A stretch of DNA of 16,368 bases from Holophagaceae bacterium UBA692. Lineage in GTDB: Bacteria; Acidobacteriota; Holophagae; Holophagales; Holophagaceae. Below are positions 1-7,099 of the stretch, piece after piece (the stretch's first letter is position 1; every line of letters begins with the position of its first letter). A program made the translations under genes and the position numbers. The stretch covers positions 1-16,368 of the forward strand of contig DBMS01000205.1 of the NCBI GenBank assembly GCA_002297665.1. The letters are read 5' to 3'. The notes under the pieces were generated by a model, which ran no database searches, was not told the origin of the DNA, and saw only the letters and a program-made list of their open reading frames with translations.

Positions 1-1007
1 AGCGCCAGGCCCCGGGTGCGGTTGATGGCCATGACGGCCTGCACGAGCCCCTTGCCCCAGCTGGTCTGGCCCACCACCACGCCGCGGTCGTGGTCCTGCA
101 CGGCGCCGGTGACGATCTCCGAGGCCGAGGCGGTGCCGCGGTTGATGAGGATGACCATGGGGAAGTTGTCCAGCACGGAGCCCTTGGGGGTGCGGGTCTC
201 CAGCATGTCCCTGCCGTCGCGGCCCCTCTGGGTGACGATGAGCTCGCCCGAGCCCAGGAGCTGCCGGCAGATGCCCGTGGCCGCGTCCAGCATGCCGCCG
301 CCGTTGTTGCGCAGGTCCAGGATCAGGTCGGTCATGCCCTGGGCCTTGAGGGTGCGCACGGCCTTCTCGAACTCCTCGGAGGTGGTCTCCCCGAAGTCCT
401 TGACGGCGATGAGGCCCGTGGCGGGGGTGAGCATGAAGGCGTACTGGACGCTGTTGGAGGGGATCTCGCCGCGGGTGATGGCGAAGCGGATGAGCCCGGG
501 GAAGCCCGCCCGCTGCACGGCCACCTCCACCACGGTGCCCTTGTCGCCCCGCAGCTTCTGGACCACGGCGGTGCTGGTGAGGCCCTCGGTGCTCTTGCCG
601 TCCACCTCGCGGATGAAATCCCCGGCGCGGATGCCCACCTTCTCGGAGGGGCCGCCGCGCACCGTGCTCACCACCACAACCCCGTCGGGCTGCTGCTGGA
701 TGATGGAGCCGATGCCGAAGAAGGATCCCCGCTGGTCCTCGCGCATCGTGCGGAACTCGGACTCGTCCATGTAGTAGGAGTGGGGGTCCAGGGTGTGGAG
801 CATGCCCGAGATGGAGGCGTGGGAGACCTGCTTGGGGGCGGGGGGGTCCACCGCCTGCTTCTGCACCAGGCCCATGATCTCGGTGAGGGTGTCCAGGCTC
901 CTCTGGCGGGCCTTCTCGTCTCCGGTGCGCCCCGCCAGCGGCGCGTAGACCGCCGCGGTGACGGCGATGACCATCCAGATCCAGCTGCTCTTGAACCACC
1001 GCGCCAT
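1..1007 (-). CDS. S41 family C-terminal processing protease (partial, C-terminus beyond window)
   Basis: This is a serine protease of the CtpA/Prc type (S41A), expected to act in the periplasm, cleaving substrates near their C-termini. Translation from the ATG at 1007 gives 335 residues before the left edge. Residues about 6-25 form one hydrophobic N-terminal segment (signal peptide or anchor). A PDZ domain spans roughly 90-175 (FGIGS at its start, then GIRAGDFI). The protease core follows, with LDLRNNGGG, the nucleophile motif GTASASEI (first serine, residue 294) and the catalytic lysine in TSWGKG (residue 319). The 25-residue Ser-Lys spacing matches the family. GAGGGG lies 8 nt before the ATG. 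The gene starts 11 nt after the gmk stop, so the two are probably cotranscribed. The C-terminal part of the protein is not visible, and the natural substrate cannot be read from the sequence. Confidence 0.93.
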   Translation of the reverse strand, partial: MARWFKSSWIWMVIAVTAAVYAPLAGRTGDEKARQRSLDTLTEIMGLVQKQAVDPPAPKQVSHASISGMLHTLDPHSYYMDESEFRTMREDQRGSFFGIGSIIQQQPDGVVVVSTVRGGPSEKVGIRAGDFIREVDGKSTEGLTSTAVVQKLRGDKGTVVEVAVQRAGFPGLIRFAITRGEIPSNSVQYAFMLTPATGLIAVKDFGETTSEEFEKAVRTLKAQGMTDLILDLRNNGGGMLDAATGICRQLLGSGELIVTQRGRDGRDMLETRTPKGSVLDNFPMVILINRGTASASEIVTGAVQDHDRGVVVGQTSWGKGLVQAVMAINRTRGLA

Positions 1008-1018
1008 GGCCGCGCCCC

Positions 1019-1633
1019 TCAGAATCCTTCAAGTATCCGTTTTGCCGTGTCACCCATCCGCTCCCGCCGGAGGCGGGTGGCGAGCACGATGGATTCGAGA
1101 TCCCGGTAGGCCCGGTCCAGCGTGTCGTTCACTACAAGATAGTCATATGCTGGGTACTCGCACAGTTCATGCTTCGCATAATCCAGGCGGACCTTGATTT
1201 CCGCCTCGGGGTCCCGCCCCCGGTTCCTCAGCCGGTTGGACAGTTCCTCCGCGGAGGGGGGGATGAGGAAGATCATCACCGCGTCGGGCAGGGCCTCGTG
1301 GACGTTGCGGGCCCCCTGGGTCTCGATGTCCAGGAGGATGTCCTTGCCGGCCGCCAGGTGGGACGTAACCCATTCCTTGCCGGTCCCATACTTGTGCCCG
1401 TACACCTCCACCCATTCCACGAGGCCGCCGGTGCGGATCATCTCGTCGAAGGTGGCGGCGTCCACATAGAAGTAGTCCTTGCCGTCCGTCTCCCCGGCCC
1501 TCGGGGCCCGGGTGGTGAAGGATATGGAAAAATCAAGATCCGGAAGTTCCTTTACCAGCCGCTTGGCCAAGGTGGATTTCCCGGTGCCCGACGGGGCGGA
1601 AAGGACGAAAACGTTCCCGGAATGACCGATCAA
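1019..1633 (-). CDS. gmk: Guanylate kinase
   Basis: Cytosolic enzyme that phosphorylates GMP (and dGMP) to GDP with ATP, essential for guanine nucleotide supply. The 204-aa product has the P-loop APSGTGKS at residues 13-20 and the GMP-binding stretch from SFTTRAPR through GETDGKDYFY at 38-56; the lid and core follow (LDIETQGA, RLRNRGRD). The open frame extends upstream to 1744, but no family member needs that extension. I chose the TTG at 1633 because it gives the normal length of about 205 residues and has GGAG seven bases upstream. The non-ATG start is an inference from that ribosome-binding site. The gene is divergent from ssrA, leaving a shared 113-nt promoter region, and it leads into the S41 protease gene 11 nt downstream. 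Confidence 0.95.
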   Translation of the reverse strand: MIGHSGNVFVLSAPSGTGKSTLAKRLVKELPDLDFSISFTTRAPRAGETDGKDYFYVDAATFDEMIRTGGLVEWVEVYGHKYGTGKEWVTSHLAAGKDILLDIETQGARNVHEALPDAVMIFLIPPSAEELSNRLRNRGRDPEAEIKVRLDYAKHELCEYPAYDYLVVNDTLDRAYRDLESIVLATRLRRERMGDTAKRILEGF

Positions 1634-1663
1634 TGGGTGGCTCCAAAGGACTATGGTAGCCGC

Positions 1664-1692
1664 TTGTGGTCCCCCCGCGGAGGCCTCATACT
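1664..1692 (+). promoter_or_regulatory. Candidate sigma70 promoter of ssrA
   Basis: TTGTGG (1664-1669) and CATACT (1687-1692) are separated by 17 bases. They match the -35 consensus at 3 of 6 and the -10 at 4 of 6 positions. Transcription would start near 1699, giving a 5' leader of about 48 nt that would be processed away to make the mature tmRNA end at 1747. This is a weak motif call, supported mainly by position. Confidence 0.3.
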
Positions 1693-1746
1693 CAGGACCC
1701 CGGCCTGCCGGACCTCGAGGGGCGAGGCGACGGGGACGCACCACCC

Positions 1747-2131
1747 GGGGGTGACTGGTTTCGACAGGTTGCCGCAGGTGTGAGAGGCGCAGGCGGGGGT
1801 TTATCGGTTGGCCCCCTCATCAAGCCGATAAAAACAAAAACGCCAACGACAACTTTGAATTGGCCCTCGCCGCCTAACCGGCGGACGAGCGAGTCCCCGT
1901 AATCTCCTGGTAGCGGGCTCGTTAAACTGTTGAATGGGTGACTTCGGTCTGCCGGACGACAGGACAGGATAGGTTGCCGCGACGCCCCCTGACGGCAGCC
2001 GAGACCCGGGGGCACGTCCTTGATCGGGGTTGTCCGGTTCCCCGCAGAGGTCACGCGATCCGGACCAAGCCTGTAACGACCCTCCATGTCTCGCTTCTTG
2101 GACGCGGGTTCAATTCCCGCCACCTCCACCA
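1747..2131 (+). ncRNA. ssrA: Transfer-messenger RNA (tmRNA)
   Basis: One-piece tmRNA of 385 nt, which with SmpB rescues stalled ribosomes and tags the nascent protein for proteolysis. The 5' end GGGGGTG (1747-1753) pairs with CACCTCC (2121-2127) to form the acceptor stem, followed by an encoded ACCA (2128-2131). The diagnostic GACTGGTTTCGAC follows the 5' strand, and a T-arm with GGTTCAATTC precedes the 3' strand. A first pseudoknot is readable: GGGGG near 1795-1799 with CCCCC near 1812-1816, and TATCGGTT (1803-1810) with AGCCGATA (1823-1830). The tag frame begins 11 bases after it. The CCA is encoded in the genome. It is divergent from gmk and followed by a strong terminator. Confidence 0.97.
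1842..1877 (+). other. tmRNA tag reading frame (ANDNFELALAA, stop)
   Basis: Codons from GCC at 1842 to TAA at 1875-1877 encode ANDNFELALAA. The end LALAA is the usual kind of signal recognised by ClpXP-type proteases. An in-frame GCC at 1824 would give the longer ADKNKNANDNFELALAA, but that codon lies inside the second stem of the first pseudoknot. The GCC at 1842 follows the pseudoknot by an A-rich linker, the same layout as in E. coli tmRNA, and it has A at position -4. I therefore prefer the 11-residue tag. Confidence 0.85.
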
Positions 2132-2135
2132 ATCG

Positions 2136-2164
2136 AAGGGCCCGGCGAAAGCCGGGCCCTTTGT
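2136..2164 (+). terminator. Intrinsic terminator of ssrA
   Basis: A perfect 11-bp stem, AAGGGCCCGGC (2136-2146) with GCCGGGCCCTT (2151-2161), closed by a GAAA tetraloop. It begins four bases after the tmRNA 3' end. The T tract is short (the stem ends in TT, then TGTGT), but the stem is very stable. Confidence 0.85.
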
Positions 2165-2527
2165 GTCGTTCAACCATCATCTTGTCGAGAACGACGGGAT
2201 ATGGTTCCGAAACCGCGGCGACATGTTTTGGTATCTTTGTGAATAGCAGAAGCTCCGTCTGCCCGGCAACATCCTCACTGCCAGGTGGCGGGGTGCGTTT
2301 CCATTGCCGTTCATGGCGTCCACCGAGGCACCCTTTGTACCGGTCGATTCGTCAGACTCGGACCGGATCCTGGCCGCGGCTTCAACGTGTAATTCCAAAC
2401 GCCCTGGAAAGCTTTCGTGTGAAATTCAAGGTTGGTCATTTTGGCTTTGAAGGCGGTCGAATGCCGCTAGGATCATAGTCTCTGAGTGGTCTACACTCAG
2501 AAGTTCTTCGATCTGAAGGAGGGGACC
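2165..2527. other. Gene-free stretch between ssrA terminator and the unknown/PIN cassette
   Basis: About 360 bases in which I see no convincing gene. Frames open here (for example one through 2086-2478) show no recognisable motifs. I looked for an integrase remnant, for a second copy of the ssrA 3' end and for repeats, and found none. The only ordered elements are a CCGGTC/GACCGG inverted repeat (2340-2345 with 2361-2366) and a possible promoter just before the next gene. Base composition is more AT-rich than the window average, especially in the last 100 bases. Confidence 0.5.
2447..2476 (+). promoter_or_regulatory. Candidate promoter of the unknown/PIN cassette
   Basis: TTGAAG (2447-2452) and GATCAT (2471-2476), 18 bases apart, each match 4 of 6 consensus positions. 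A start near 2483 would leave a 5' leader of about 45 nt before the GTG at 2528. This is only a motif match, but it sits at the right place for the two-gene unit. Confidence 0.28.
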
Positions 2528-3355
2528 GTGACCAGGAAAAGGCAGAATCCTGATCTAGTGCTGCGCCTTCAAGGTTTGAATGTCCCGGACGGAACCCTCG
2601 GGGGAGAGGATCTGATCCAGCTGGCTAAAATCATTAAGGCGCTTGGAGAGGCCAGTCCCGACTTGGCGGGTGGTTATCTCGTTTCGCTGACAAACGGCAG
2701 TAGTCGTCCGGGCGTTGCCTTTCCAACCCGGGGCAATGACGAGCTTCCCGGCATGCACCCGCGGGAAACCTCCCTTCTCGGCATATTCCAGAACGGCGGC
2801 TACACCAAGGAGGACGGCTGGAAGGTGCCGAAGGGGGTTCGGGAGGGCTTGTGCCATTGGAGTCAGAAGAAGGTAACCGTTTCGGTGAGCATCGCAAAAA
2901 CGGAGGGCAAAGCTTATTACTATCGATTCACTCCCCAGAAGGTTAAGCAGTTCAGTGAGAACATCGCGGAGAAACCCATCCGCAAGCTCATCCAGGGCAA
3001 GTTGAGAGCTTTGGACGGGGCCGACAGTGAATTTGAACTTCACTTTGATCATCAGAAGCTGATCTGTCCTTTCCCGTCAGGCTCTCGTCCGACGGGGCTC
3101 TATTTCGAGAAATATGTCGAGGTTGTGGTTTTCGTAAAATCGCGTCCTACACAGGGACCCTGGCGGGCCATCCGAACGGAATCCATCCGATTGCTGCCCG
3201 AGGCTCCGCATCTTGAATTCGGCTCGGCCGTGGAGGGGATGGTCCCCCCCTCCGTGCGCCTCCCTGGAGGGTTTCAGTTGGCCCATTTCTTCAATGGTCC
3301 GACACCCGAGGATATTGAAGCCCTTTGCCAAGCTCTCTCCCGAGACGACGAGTAG
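2528..3355 (+). CDS. Unrecognised protein encoded upstream of a PIN nuclease
   Basis: I do not recognise this 275-aa protein with certainty. The frame is open from a GTG at 2486, but I chose the GTG at 2528 because AAGGAGGGG (2516-2524) sits five bases before it. The protein appears soluble: no signal peptide or membrane segment. The N-terminal pattern (VLRLQGLNVPDGTL, then an amphipathic helix EDLIQLAKIIKAL) and a later beta-rich stretch (residues about 165-230, with GKLRALDG and VEVVVFVK) suggest a mixed alpha/beta protein with a small barrel-like second half; that is inference. It ends 12 nt before a PIN-domain gene on the same strand, so the pair is probably one transcript. A role as antitoxin or partner of the PIN protein is suggested by position alone; at 275 aa it is much longer than usual VapB antitoxins and has no visible DNA-binding motif. 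GC content is lower than in the flanking genes. Confidence 0.8.
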   Translation: MTRKRQNPDLVLRLQGLNVPDGTLGGEDLIQLAKIIKALGEASPDLAGGYLVSLTNGSSRPGVAFPTRGNDELPGMHPRETSLLGIFQNGGYTKEDGWKVPKGVREGLCHWSQKKVTVSVSIAKTEGKAYYYRFTPQKVKQFSENIAEKPIRKLIQGKLRALDGADSEFELHFDHQKLICPFPSGSRPTGLYFEKYVEVVVFVKSRPTQGPWRAIRTESIRLLPEAPHLEFGSAVEGMVPPSVRLPGGFQLAHFFNGPTPEDIEALCQALSRDDE

Positions 3356-3367
3356 TGGCTGGCCACA

Positions 3368-3838
3368 ATGCATACGTTCCTCGTCGACACAAACGTAGCT
3401 TCATACCTAATGAAGCTGAGGCACGGCCTCTACGTGGAAGGTTCGGACAAGCATCGCATTGCCAGTTGGTATGCACAGTTGCTCACGGGCTCCCAGATGG
3501 CAATCAGCTTCGCAACCAAGGCCGAGCTTGAGCGTGGCCTGATATCCCTCTTGGACCCGGACAGGAGAGGCCGTCTGAGAATGATGCTGGATGGTTTCTA
3601 CACACAGGTTTACGTATGCGAATCCAACAGTCGTGTGTCCGATCAATGGGGCCAACTGTGTGGCGCAGGTGCGGACTTGAAAAAAATCAATTCGGGCAAC
3701 CTGAAAGAGAGTCAGCTCAATGACCTGTGGATCGCCGCGACGGCCATCGCCTACGAGCTTCCACTTGTAGGTCATGACACAGACTTTCTGTGGATGCAGG
3801 ACCATGGGCTTACGTTGATTCGGTACCCGGACACCTGA
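3368..3838 (+). CDS. PIN-domain ribonuclease, VapC-like
   Basis: A 156-aa PIN-fold protein, a family of Mg2+-dependent ribonucleases that includes VapC toxins. The expected acidic residues are in place: D7 in FLVDTNVAS, E53 in AELERG, D119 in NDLWIAATA, and D137/D139 in GHDTDF. The length is slightly above a typical VapC (about 130-140) because of an insertion around residues 17-35. The ATG at 3368 gives the canonical N-terminal strand directly; its ribosome-binding site is weak, and with a 12-nt gap to the upstream gene translational coupling is possible. Whether this is a toxin is not shown: no small VapB-like gene lies beside it, only the 275-aa unknown protein. All catalytic residues are present, so it is probably an active enzyme. 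Confidence 0.88.
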   Translation: MHTFLVDTNVASYLMKLRHGLYVEGSDKHRIASWYAQLLTGSQMAISFATKAELERGLISLLDPDRRGRLRMMLDGFYTQVYVCESNSRVSDQWGQLCGAGADLKKINSGNLKESQLNDLWIAATAIAYELPLVGHDTDFLWMQDHGLTLIRYPDT

Positions 3839-3851
3839 ACCGCCCGGAAAC

Positions 3852-4414
3852 TCACGGCCGGGTTCGATTCAATTCGTAGGAGGTGCTGCGCCCTCCCGCG
3901 TCCTTTTTCAAAAGCACCCCATGCAACACGAGGTCGCTGATGTCCCTCAGGGCCGTGTCCTGGGAGCATCTGGCGATGGCGGCCCATTTGCTGGTGGTCA
4001 GGTTGCCTTCGAAGCCGTCAAGCAGCTTGTTGAGCAGCTTGATCTGCCGCTCGTTCAAGGGGAGCCCGGCCCAGCGCCGCCAGAGATGTCCCTTCTCCAG
4101 GACTTCATCCAGCGCCGCCAGGGCCTGAAGGACGGCGCGGTGCAAGACCTCCAGGAACCAGGCGAGCCACGGCGTGACATCCATGGGGCCTCTCTGGGTC
4201 CGCTCCAGGATGGCGTAGTAGGCCTTCCTTTCCCGCTGGATCTGGGCCGACATGCTGTAGAACCTTTGGGGACTTCCGTCGGCGCGGGCCAGGAGAAGGT
4301 CTCCGATGGCGCGTCCGAGCCGGCTATCATGGGTTGGGACAAGGTCGCCAGATCAAAGCGCCAGTTCGGCCAATCGTTCAATTGCCAAAGGAAGCGATAA
4401 TCACCGCTTTTCAT
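3852..4414 (-). pseudogene. Fic family protein (DUF4172 type), core deleted and frame shifted
   Basis: Two pieces of one Fic (AMP-transferase) gene lie in different frames on the minus strand. From the ATG at 4414, about 30 residues match the N-terminus of DUF4172-Fic proteins (FLWQLNDWPNWRFDL). The frame ending at 3852 then encodes the C-terminal part: LGRAIGDLLLARADGSPQRF, FYSMSAQIQRERKAYY, LLDGFEGNLTTSKWA, ending STSYELNRTRP. The join is near 4319-4331. Everything between them in intact family members (about 370 aa), roughly 200 residues including the catalytic HPFxxGNGR loop, is missing; only the end of that loop may survive as SRLGRAI. The product could not transfer AMP. The ATG at 4253 could still express a 133-aa C-terminal winged-helix-like piece. 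The first codon lies 26 bases after the LysR stop. Confidence 0.87.
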
Positions 4415-4440
4415 GCGGTAAATATGGGGTGCTTTCGCCG

Positions 4441-5340
4441 CTACGGCAAGTCTCCGGAGCAGACCTCCAGGACGCAGGCGCGCAGCCACCGGTGGGCCGG
4501 GTCGGCCTGGTTCCGGGGATGCCACAGGAGGGACACGGTGATCGCTTCCGCGGGAAAGGGCAGCGGGAAACTGTGGAGCCCCTTGCGGAGGTTCTCCGTG
4601 TGCCGCGCGGGCACGGTTGCGATGAGGTCCGATTCCCGGGCCAGGGCGATGGCCGCCGTGAAGCCCGTGACCACGGCGGCGATCGTCCGGGAGGTTCCGC
4701 AGGCCGCGAGGGCATCGTCCACCAGCCCCTGCTCCACGCCCCGCCGGGTCACGGATACGTGGCGGCCGCGCGCATACCGGTCGAGGGTCATCTTCCCCTT
4801 GGCCAGGGGGTGCCCGGGGCGGACGACGGCGACCAGGGTGTCCCGGAACAGGGCCTGGGCGCGGATCTCCGGGCCGATCATGCCCTCGATGACGCCCGTC
4901 TCCAGGTCCACGGTGCCGTCGCGCAGGCCGCTGCTCTCCTTGTCCGGTTTTTGCATGAACCTCAGCCGGACCCCCGGCGCCTCTTGCGCGACCCGCCTGA
5001 TCAGGCCAGGGCCGAAATTCTCCACGAAGCCATCGCTGGTCCGGAGGGTGAAGGTCCGGTCCAGCCGGCGAAGGTCCGGCTGGGATGCAGGCCTGAGCGC
5101 GGTTTCCGCGGCCTCCACCAGGTGCGCCACCTGCTCCCGGAGCTCGAGGGCCCGGGGCGTGGGAACCAGGCCCCGGCCCGCCCGGACCAGCAACGGATCC
5201 CCGGTCGTGTCGCGCAGGCGGGCCAGGGCCCGGCTCATGGCCGAGGGGCTCAGGTTCAGACGCTTCGCGGCGCGCGCGACATTCCCCTCCGCCAGGATCA
5301 CATCGAGGGTGACAAGCAGGTTCAAGTCGGGCCGGCCCAT
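4441..5340 (-). CDS. LysR family transcriptional regulator
   Basis: A 299-aa protein of normal LysR length. The N-terminal winged helix-turn-helix covers residues about 4-64 (LLVTLDVILAEGNVARAAKR, then SPSAMSRALARLRD, FVR-like LLVRAGRGLVPTPRA), followed by a linker helix and a periplasmic-binding-protein-like effector domain (about 90-295). The start at 5340 places the HTH at the usual distance from the N-terminus; no strong ribosome-binding site is visible. It is divergent from the MFS exporter at 5513, with 172 nt between them holding a perfect inverted repeat, so the likely role is effector-dependent control of that transporter and of itself. The effector cannot be told from sequence. The Fic remnant begins 26 bases after its stop codon. 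Confidence 0.93.
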   Translation of the reverse strand: MGRPDLNLLVTLDVILAEGNVARAAKRLNLSPSAMSRALARLRDTTGDPLLVRAGRGLVPTPRALELREQVAHLVEAAETALRPASQPDLRRLDRTFTLRTSDGFVENFGPGLIRRVAQEAPGVRLRFMQKPDKESSGLRDGTVDLETGVIEGMIGPEIRAQALFRDTLVAVVRPGHPLAKGKMTLDRYARGRHVSVTRRGVEQGLVDDALAACGTSRTIAAVVTGFTAAIALARESDLIATVPARHTENLRKGLHSFPLPFPAEAITVSLLWHPRNQADPAHRWLRACVLEVCSGDLP

Positions 5341-5413
5341 AGGCAGACCATAGCACTGTCCGGTTTTCCCGAAGGGCGGGATCCGGATGCCCTGGGGTCA
5401 TTAATGGCGTTGT

Positions 5414-5441
5414 ACGCACGGATTAAGTGCAAACCGTGCGT
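5414..5441. promoter_or_regulatory. Inverted repeat, candidate LysR operator
   Basis: ACGCACGG (5414-5421) and CCGTGCGT (5434-5441) are perfect inverted arms of 8 bp around an AT-rich 12-base spacer. The element lies between the divergent lysR-type gene (start 5340) and the MFS gene (start 5513), 99 bp upstream of the latter. Size and position suit a regulator-binding site. A separate 8-bp palindrome CATTAATG (5399-5406) lies just before it. Confidence 0.55.
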
Positions 5442-5512
5442 CTTCCGCCACGTCATTGCGGCGGCGACCTTGAAGGGGCCGGCCCGTGCAGGCCCGCCCC
5501 CGAGAGGTCCCC

Positions 5513-7099
5513 ATGAACCCCGATGCCCCAGCCGCCCAACCTGAACCGTCCCGCCCGGCCTGGACGCCCTCGGCCCGCGGGGCGCTGGCCAGCCTGTCGC
5601 TGGCCATGCTGATGAGTTCCCTCGACACCAGCATCGCCAATGCCGGGCTGCCGGCGCTGGCCAAGGCCTTCGGCGCCTCCTTCCAGGCCGTGCAGTGGAT
5701 CGTCCTCGCCTACCTTCTGGTCATCACCACCTTGATCGTCAGCGTGGGCCGACTGGCCGACGGGTTGGGCCGGAAGCGGCTCCTCCTGGGCGGGGTCGGT
5801 CTGTTCACCCTCGCCTCCCTCGCCTGCGGGGCGGCCCCCGGCTTCGCCACCCTGGTTGCGGCCAGGGCGGCCCAGGGCCTCGGCGCGGCCTTCATGATGG
5901 CGCTGACCGTGGCCTTCGTGGGCGACACCGTTCCCAGGGACCGGACCGGAAGCGCCATGGGCCTGCTCGGGACCATGTCCGCTGTCGGCACCACGCTGGG
6001 GCCCTCCCTGGGCGGGCTCCTGACGGCCGCCTTCGGCTGGCGGTCCATGTTTCTCGTCAACGTCCCCCTGGGGCTGGTGATCCTGGTGCTGGCGGCCCGC
6101 TACCTTCCCGGGGATCCGGTCCCGTCCGGCCCGCGCCGTCCTGAATTCCCGGGGAGCAGCACCGCCCTCCTGGCCTGGACCCTTGGCGCCTACGCGCTGG
6201 CCATGACCCAGGGTCACGGACGGATCGGCGTCCTCAACGCCCTGCTTCTGGGCGCGGCCGCCGCGGGGCTGGCGGGTTTCCTTGCGACCGAGCGAAGGGC
6301 GGAGACGCCGCTGCTTCCCCGGGCCCTGTTCCGGGAACCCGGTCTGGGCGCGGGCCTGGCCATGAGCACCCTGGTCTCAACCGTCGTGATGTCCACCCTG
6401 GTGGTGGGTCCGTTCTACCTTTCCCGTGCCCTCGGCCTCGCCGCCGCGCAGGTGGGGCTGGCCCTCTCGGTGGGCCCACTGGTGGCAGCCCTGAGCGGCG
6501 TTCCCGCGGGGCGGCTGGTGGACCGGTTCGGCGGGCCCCGCATGACCTGGGTGGGGCTGGGGGGCATGGCCCTCGGGGTGGCCCTGCTGACCCTATCGCC
6601 CGCACGCCTCGGGCTGGCCGGATACCTCCTGCCCATCGGGGTCACAACCTCGAACTACGCCTTGTTCCAGGCGGCCAACACCACCGTGGTCATGACGGCG
6701 ATCCGGCCGGATCAGCGGGGCCTGGCCTCGGGCCTGCTCAGCCTCTCCCGGAACCTCGGGCTCATCACGGGCGCCTCCCTGATGGGGGCCGTCTTCGCCC
6801 TGGCCTCCGGCGCGGCCAACGTCGCGACCGGGAACCCCGGCGCCGTTTCCGTGGGCATGCGAGCCACCTTCGCCGTGGCCGGGCTCCTCGTGGGCGCCGC
6901 GCTCGGGGTCGCGATCCGGGCGCGCGGACCGCAGACACCCTCTGATGGCGCGGAAGGCGGCCCTGGCCGTCCAGGGGGGACGCCCTCAGGGGGCCGTCCC
7001 CAGCAGCTTCCGGATATCCGCGTCCATTTCACCGCGGAGCGCCCCGAGCGAGGACTCGGCCAGGTAGGTCCGGGCGCGGATCACGGTGGCTTCCTGTGA
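5513..7099 (+). CDS. MFS drug-resistance-type exporter (DHA2 family)
   Basis: Inner-membrane proton antiporter of the EmrB/QacA type (14-helix DHA2 family); substrate unknown. Landmarks are LDTSIANAGLP (residues 37-47, the DHA2 motif in helix 1), motif A GRLADGLGRKR (79-89), and WRSMFLVNVPLG (176-187), plus many hydrophobic segments up to about residue 470. The ATG at 5513 follows GAGAGG; an in-frame GTG at 5486 is less likely. Of 528 residues the last 56 (473-528) are Gly/Pro/Arg-rich, hydrophilic and unlike the family; they arise where the frame runs 114 nt into the opposing gene at 6986-7366. Either the true stop was lost by a small frameshift (a TGA in another frame lies at 6943-6945) or the tail is genuine. 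LysR next door is the probable regulator. Confidence 0.9.
   Translation: MNPDAPAAQPEPSRPAWTPSARGALASLSLAMLMSSLDTSIANAGLPALAKAFGASFQAVQWIVLAYLLVITTLIVSVGRLADGLGRKRLLLGGVGLFTLASLACGAAPGFATLVAARAAQGLGAAFMMALTVAFVGDTVPRDRTGSAMGLLGTMSAVGTTLGPSLGGLLTAAFGWRSMFLVNVPLGLVILVLAARYLPGDPVPSGPRRPEFPGSSTALLAWTLGAYALAMTQGHGRIGVLNALLLGAAAAGLAGFLATERRAETPLLPRALFREPGLGAGLAMSTLVSTVVMSTLVVGPFYLSRALGLAAAQVGLALSVGPLVAALSGVPAGRLVDRFGGPRMTWVGLGGMALGVALLTLSPARLGLAGYLLPIGVTTSNYALFQAANTTVVMTAIRPDQRGLASGLLSLSRNLGLITGASLMGAVFALASGAANVATGNPGAVSVGMRATFAVAGLLVGAALGVAIRARGPQTPSDGAEGGPGRPGGTPSGGRPQQLPDIRVHFTAERPERGLGQVGPGADHGGFL
6976..7001. terminator. Possible hairpin at the MFS / small membrane protein convergence
   Basis: GGGGACG (6976-6982) and CGTCCCC (6995-7001) form a 7-bp inverted repeat with a 12-base loop. 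It straddles the stop codon of the minus-strand gene (6986-6988) and lies inside the extended MFS frame. There is no T tract on either side, so a terminator role is tentative. Confidence 0.25.

Noticed and set aside
16..1109. Plus-strand open frames over the left 1.1 kb
   Set aside because: The minus strand encodes a clear S41 protease with all catalytic motifs; the plus frames are its shadows.
1824..1826. GCC at 1824 as the tmRNA resume codon
   Set aside because: It is part of the second stem of the first pseudoknot; the codon at 1842 has the expected distance and context.
2177..2398. 73-aa minus-strand frame in the gap after ssrA
   Set aside because: No ribosome-binding site, no motif, and composition typical of chance open frames.
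3837..3865. GAACC...GGTTC repeat between the PIN gene and the Fic remnant as a bidirectional terminator
   Set aside because: Only the outer 5 bp pair well, the inner part is mismatched, and no T tract follows.
3857..3872. GGTTCGATTC resembling a tRNA T-loop or a second att copy of ssrA
   Set aside because: The flanks do not form a T-stem or continue the ssrA 3' end, and the bases encode the C-terminus (LNRTRP) of the Fic remnant.
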